Source of the DNA: DATFAS01 sp035254305
GTDB taxonomy: Bacteria; Bacillota; Bacilli; Aneurinibacillales; RAOX-1
NCBI GenBank assembly: GCA_035254305.1
Contig: DATFAS010000016.1
Location: forward strand, 1-6,004
Reading direction: 5' to 3'
Length of the DNA stretch: 6,004 bases
Part shown: piece by piece, positions 5,418-6,004 of the stretch
How the letters are laid out: the number at the start of each line of letters is the position of its first letter
How positions within the stretch are numbered: position 1 is the stretch's first letter
The notes under the pieces: model-generated
Databases searched by the model: none
What the model was told of the DNA's origin: nothing
The model's input: the letters and a program-made list of their open reading frames with translations, nothing else
Made by a program: the position numbers and the translations under genes

Positions 5418-5807
5418 CTATAGTTCACTCGGTTTAAATAGTGCTGGAACCTTATTATCAATAGCTACTCTCAACCCGTAATGGTGATCACTTTCTTCAA
5501 AAATACATTCAAAAGCATCGTATACCGCCTGTTTCCATGTATCATTATCGACCATTGTTTTCTGTTCCAGCTCTTTGAATACATCTTCTAAATTATTTCC
5601 TCGCACAACTGGTAGCCATGAACCTTCATCATTTAAATAGAACTGTAATTCTAATGCCTCAATATCACTACCAGTTGAAATATCTGGAATTTCATTAACG
5701 CAACCCATAGGAGGAGCAATCATAGCATATAAGCCATTACCATAACGTTCTCGCCACACATGTAAATCCCAACTATGTTTAATAATTAAAGTTTGTAATG
5801 CTTCCAT
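5418..5807 (-). CDS. Small acidic protein of unknown function
   Basis: I do not recognise this 129-residue protein. It has no membrane segment or signal peptide. It is acidic (by my count 23 D/E against 10 K/R) and rich in aromatic residues, with WDLHVWRERYGNGLYAMIAP near residues 13-32, a likely beta-strand ALELQFYL, a central helix (LEDVFKELEQK) and a C-terminal LRVAIDN strand. The start chosen is ATG at 5807, seven bases after AAAAGGAGAG (5824-5815); an upstream in-frame TTG at 5837 would add ten residues but has no such site. It lies upstream of the terminator and so is not part of the transfer operon proper. Acidic small proteins on mobile elements are sometimes DNA mimics such as antirestriction proteins, but no family signature supports that here. 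It may equally be accessory cargo or an immunity-type protein. Confidence 0.65.
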   Translation of the reverse strand: MEALQTLIIKHSWDLHVWRERYGNGLYAMIAPPMGCVNEIPDISTGSDIEALELQFYLNDEGSWLPVVRGNNLEDVFKELEQKTMVDNDTWKQAVYDAFECIFEESDHHYGLRVAIDNKVPALFKPSEL

Positions 5808-5865
5808 ATTAAAACTCTCCTTTTCTTTATTTCGCAAAAGGTCCGTATTACGATATTGGCTATTG

Positions 5866-6004
5866 TTACGAGTTTTTTAAAGACCTTGGATCTAAGTAAA
5901 GGTTTAACTTTTTGTGAAATTCCTGATTCTCTTGTGGAATCCATTTCCTAGTTTCCCTCAACAAATTCCGAATCTCTTTAATGTACTGGTTATTATCAGG
6001 AATC
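5866..6004 (-). CDS. C-terminal end of an unrecognised protein (partial, beyond right edge)
   Basis: An open frame enters from the right edge and ends at TAA 5868-5866. The 45 visible residues are charged and mainly helical (QYIKEIRNLLRETRKW, then QEFHKKLNLYLDP) and end in SLKNS. Too little is visible to name a family. It ends 58 bases before the start of the small acidic gene, on the same strand, with no terminator apparent between them, so the two could be cotranscribed. Confidence 0.5.
   Translation of the reverse strand, partial: IPDNNQYIKEIRNLLRETRKWIPQENQEFHKKLNLYLDPRSLKNS

Noticed and set aside
1..6004. tRNA, rRNA, CRISPR array or insertion sequence
   Set aside because: No cloverleaf, no regularly spaced repeat-spacer pattern, no transposase-like protein and no matching terminal repeats were seen.

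Overview
The window looks like the conjugation module of an integrative conjugative element or conjugative plasmid from a low-GC Gram-positive host, most probably Bacillaceae. The DNA is AT-rich, the ribosome binding sites are strong GGAGG types, TTG and GTG starts recur, and the genes match the Gram-positive transfer set: an FtsK/TcpA-type coupling ATPase, a replication-relaxation family protein and a TcpC/ConB-type channel protein. All genes lie on the minus strand, so transcription runs from high to low coordinates.

Layout in transcription order. At 6004-5866 is the C-terminal end of an unrecognised gene. At 5807-5418 is a small acidic protein of unknown function. At 5391-5278 is a 37-codon open stretch with protein-like composition but no start codon, possibly a gene remnant, ending just before a good intrinsic terminator (5261-5217). 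A new unit then begins: a 289-residue FtsK-like protein whose ATPase motifs are eroded (5165-4296), followed 21 bases later by an FtsK/TcpA-like membrane-anchored ATPase with intact motifs (4274-2745). A 323-base non-coding gap (2744-2422) follows. It holds a candidate promoter, short direct repeats and a striking set of inverted repeats. Downstream is a tight cluster: a 227-residue protein with a possible PD-(D/E)XK nuclease-like core (2421-1738), the replication-relaxation protein (1741-761, 4-base GTGA overlap), and a TcpC-like protein that runs off the left edge (739-1).

How it may work together (inference). The intact ATPase would act as the coupling protein that brings DNA to the channel, and the eroded paralogue next to it may be a partner or regulatory subunit. 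TcpC belongs to the membrane channel. In ICEBs1, oriT and the relaxase gene nicK follow the coupling ATPase conQ. Here no recognisable relaxase follows the ATPase. Instead there is the structured gap, the nuclease-like protein and the replication-relaxation protein, so these may form an unconventional DNA-processing set with oriT, or a cis-acting RNA leader, in the gap. The gap's arms can form mutually exclusive pairings, one of which ends four bases from the downstream ribosome binding site. This region and the ATPase/eroded-ATPase pair are the best candidates for something undescribed.
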